64,000 bases of DNA from Lucifuga dentata (taxonomy: Eukaryota > Chordata > Actinopteri > Ophidiiformes > Bythitidae): contig VXCM01000425.1 in the NCBI GenBank assembly GCA_014773175.1, positions 62,001 to 126,000 of the forward strand, read 5' to 3'. Positions 61,257 through 64,000 of this stretch are shown piece by piece; the first letter of the stretch is position 1; the number at the start of each line of letters is the position of its first letter. The position numbers and the translations under genes are program-made. The notes under the pieces were generated by a model that did no database searches, was not told where the DNA came from, and was given only the letters and a program-made list of their open reading frames with translations.

Positions 61257-61731
61257 GCAGTGCTTACCTAAGTGCCTTGTAATTTATGTTGAGGTGTGAG
61301 AGCTGTCTGTGCATCCCTATCTCAGCTTGTTATTTTGAGAAAGAATTATGGATTTTCCAGCCTCATTCATAGTTTATCTCGGTGGCTTTTTTGGCTGACT
61401 CCTACTAAATCAGCCGCCTCGTAATGTCTCAGCCCTGGTCAGCGGAGGACAATAAAGGCGGATTCATGACATATCCCTGTCCCCTGGCCTTCTTCTATTG
61501 AGTATTAAGGCAAACCTAACAATGCCAGAGTAGTGTGCTTTCATTAGCAGTGGACGGACGGCGCATCCAGTCGCCAGCGCCCCTCCACAAATATCCAAGC
61601 ATGAAACAATTCAATTAGCTTGAAAATCTCCCATTAATGGCTTTAGTCATATCAAATTAACATTTTTATGGGCCATTGCACAATTCCAAACATTCCCTAC
61701 ATCTGAACCCTAGTTGATTGTGACCCACTGC

Positions 61732-61741
61732 CACACACACA

Positions 61742-61782
<41 letters not shown>
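61732..61782. repeat. (CA)n microsatellite
   Basis: About 24 CA units occur with a single AA interruption. It is about 680 bp downstream, in transcript terms, of the signal-peptide exon. Confidence 0.95.
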
Positions 61783-61786
<4 letters not shown>

Positions 61787-62459
61787 ACCACCACCACCGA
61801 CTTCTTTTAATCTGAATTTAAATGACTTCATTTATTTTGCCTCTGAAACAATCCACAGAGGCCAAAGAGAAACGCAGCAAAACTACGACATTTTTCTGCT
61901 TACTGAGACGAGGGAAAAGAGAGACCTTGCAAATTAATCTTAAGATCTTAATGCGTGAAAGGATAAGAGTCTCTTCTTTTACTGCTGCAGTTCTCACTAT
62001 CCTAAACACGCATCACAAAGCCTAAGCCCTGTTAATGATTCTTTGAAAGTAGTTTTGGTTCATTTTCTATTGCCAGGAGAGAAGATGGAGAAGATGGAGC
62101 CAGGAGAAAGAGGGACAGATCTAAAAATAGGAAATCAGAGAGAAAGAAACTGAGAGAATTAGTTGGAATGACACAGAGAAGAATAGCATATAAAAAGTTT
62201 CAGGGAGTTTGGGAAGTAGAAACTGCTAATTAGTGATGAGGAAAAAAAATCACGATAGACATGGAGAACTAAACGGACACAAAGTCAGAGGCTTTCATCA
62301 CAGTTTGAAAACAGAATCCAGCACTTAAAGGCACAGGATGACGTTCAGATGTGGCTTCAAACCATGCCAGGCACAAAATGCGAGGGCATGTTTTGCGCCC
62401 ACATCTGTACATACATCCACACACACATACACACGCTCGCTCTAATGAGCCAAACTCAC

Positions 62460-62514
62460 CCAGAGCGGCTGGTGCAAAGAGGCTGGCGAGGAGAAGCAGG
62501 CGTGCGGTCCACAT
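62460..62514 (-). CDS. adgrl3: adgrl3 first coding exon: start codon and signal peptide
   Basis: The ATG at 62514 opens MWTARLLLLASLFAPAAL; the next codon is G/CT across the intron, giving Ala and a signal peptide of about 19 residues ending ALA before FSRAPIP. The hydrophobic core LLLLASLFA and the small residues at -3/-1 fit secretion into the ER as a type-N-out adhesion GPCR. The donor is CTGG/GTGAGT, phase 1, exactly matching the lectin exon's phase. The start context is GAGGCCATGT with G at -3, and an in-frame TAA lies 12 nt upstream, so translation cannot start earlier. The MW start is shared with human ADGRL3, while the hydrophobic stretch differs, as signal peptides often do. Confidence 0.95.
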
Positions 62515-62678
62515 GGCCTCCTCCTCTTACCGCCTGCTGCTGAAGGTCCAAATTGAGTTCAGTACTCAGGATTTCGCTGGCAAACGCCAGAATCTTGAGC
62601 TTCCTTTATGGCACACTTCCCTCCACTGCGCCACTCTTCCCACAAGTCCTGTTGCACAGGTGGATGTCGTCCAAAAGC
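62515..62678 (-). other. adgrl3: adgrl3 5'UTR portion of the start-codon exon
   Basis: A strong acceptor, TTTTTATTTTTTCATGATAG, ends at 62679, so the exon probably starts at 62678 with GCTTTTGG and carries about 164 nt of leader. No ATG occurs in this leader upstream of the start codon. A second possible acceptor (CTTCAGCAG near 62534) and a donor-like GCG/GTAAGA at 62531/62530 lie within it, so alternative leader splicing is possible. The transcription start and earlier non-coding exons are not in the window. Confidence 0.6.
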
Positions 62679-64000
62679 CTATCATGAAAAAATAAAAACT
62701 ACCTGTTAGCTGAACGGATTGATTTGCCCTCGATGAGAGTCTCAGAGCAGATCTGTGACCTGCCAGAGAGTGTGTGGGTGAATAATTCTTTTACAGGAAC
62801 AAAAGCGGCAAGTATTTTACAGTAACGCAACAGATGGATGCATCATGGATGTATCATCCTTATGGTGCTGTGGGTTTCAAGTTGTCATCAAGTGACACAG
62901 TGCAAGTTGCTCAATCTCCAGTCAGCTGAACTCATACTGGGTGTGATCAAGCAAACACTAAGACAGTGTGAAGTGAAGTGTTGAATGTATTTTTGGATAT
63001 TCTGTTGTTGTTTGCTCATTGATGTGTTAACTCCCCCACGCTACCACCAAATCACTCCCACAGAGAGAAAGGGAGAGCGATGAACCACATACTGTTCTGG
63101 GGCTTTGGTGGACAACAGTGTGTGGATGTAGTGTGTTTTTCAACCTACGTGTGTATTAACATGCCTGTCTTTTCCCTCGCAAATTCCTGATGGTAATTGA
63201 CATAAGAAACCCAGCAGTATTTTTCTTTCCTGGAGGCACGAGCCATAACTTCACAGTTTGAGTTTTTGCACCTGTGAATGTATTTGCAGGACCAAAGAAA
63301 CGACTATGCAGGCACGCAGGCTTCACTCCAAAAATCCAGACAACAAGATGGCTTACCAGACACACTCCAAAAGAGCAAAAACTGGCCTTAATCTCACTGG
63401 TGAATCTGACAGTAGATGAAGTCACTACTGCTCAATCTGTTGCTAGATTAGCCAAATGATGTGCTGCACAGGGCACTGTTTAAAAAACACAATGTGTGAA
63501 AAATTGCATCTCCACATTATAAAGTGAATTTGAGAGGATAACCCTGTCATGATCTGCATCCAGACAATATTCTTAAGATTATCCACATCAAAGCTGTAAT
63601 ATTCTCATAATGTTAAGGCTAAGACTGCTTTAATGATTAGACCGTACAAACTTTTCTATTATGCACTATCAACCGTGGTTTGCTGCAATAATGTAATCTC
63701 TGAAAAATGATCAAATCCAAAGAGTGCACACAATGTTGTTATCCTCCACAAAAGCATTATCCTTGCACATTAGACATTCCATACTGCTTTTAATGCTGCA
63801 GGGAGATGATTCCATTGTGGGACATCAGGAAATCTGGTTACAAAAGGTCAAAACGTGTACGGCATTAAAGGACAAGGCACTTGGGGACATGAACTGACAC
63901 CAAAATGCTAAGTAATGCCAACGTTATGTCCTTAACACACTTTTTCTATCCACATAAACATGCCCTTGGTGCTGACATTTTCCTTTCTCATAATCTAGCT
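62679..64000 (-). other. adgrl3: adgrl3 upstream intron (partial)
   Basis: This is the sequence upstream of the start-codon exon, inferred to be intron because a good acceptor abuts it at 62679. It has no CpG-island character, no TATA-like promoter that I would call, and no transposon or coding signal. Small open frames have no recognisable family. Confidence 0.6.

Larger units (their letters stand above)
42928..62459 (-). other. adgrl3: adgrl3 intron between signal-peptide exon and first lectin exon
   Basis: This 19.5-kb intron has no recognised coding exon or intact transposon. It holds homopolymer-flanked Ns (44019, 45846, 46179, 46356), further single Ns (48858, 54369 after a C-run, 56370 in a G-run), microsatellites near 46441, 52922, 59945, 61231 and 61732, and a perfect 9-bp inverted repeat at 54756-54790. 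A short fragment near 47715-47775 (GCAGGGCGCTGGAACCCATC) resembles a common fish repeat phrase. Blocks at 56930-57210, 58815-58925 and 61430-61680 look like regulatory sequence by composition. Confidence 0.8.

Overview
The window is vertebrate nuclear DNA, most likely from a ray-finned fish. It has one protein-coding gene with phase-matched exons separated by AT-rich introns of 3-24 kb, GT/AG splice sites, dinucleotide microsatellites, and decayed teleost-type LINE and Tc1/mariner copies. Nothing prokaryotic is present. Single Ns flanked by duplicated contig ends show that this is a draft short-read scaffold.

The gene lies on the minus strand. It is the 5' (N-terminal) part of adgrl3 (latrophilin-3), an adhesion GPCR of neuronal synapses. 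In transcript order the window holds: part of the upstream intron (62679-64000); a 5'UTR plus signal-peptide exon (62460-62678, ATG at 62514); two exons that together encode the rhamnose-binding-lectin domain (42714-42927 and 18348-18457); a 15-nt microexon encoding KVEQK (4683-4697); the large olfactomedin-domain exon (987-1787); and the start of the next intron (1-986). All junction phases agree: 1, 2, 1, (1), 1. The reading frame is open across every junction with or without the microexon. The Ser/Thr-rich linker, hormone-receptor motif, GAIN domain, seven-helix domain and C-terminal tail lie outside the window, beyond base 1.

The introns carry three recognisable decayed transposons: a minus-strand LINE (22263-23490), a 5'-truncated plus-strand L2/CR1-like LINE (25864-26809), and an internally deleted Tc1/mariner element (34152-35044). 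They also hold several weaker repeat fragments, many microsatellites and homopolymers, and a few perfect inverted repeats. Several higher-complexity blocks look like candidate conserved non-coding elements, but sequence inspection alone cannot confirm that.

I found no previously undescribed biological system. The most rewarding observation is the KVEQK microexon, which is too short for ORF finding, together with its splice signals. The most useful practical one is the set of five clear 62-66 bp duplications around single Ns, plus a probable sixth, which look like unmerged contig overlaps rather than biology.
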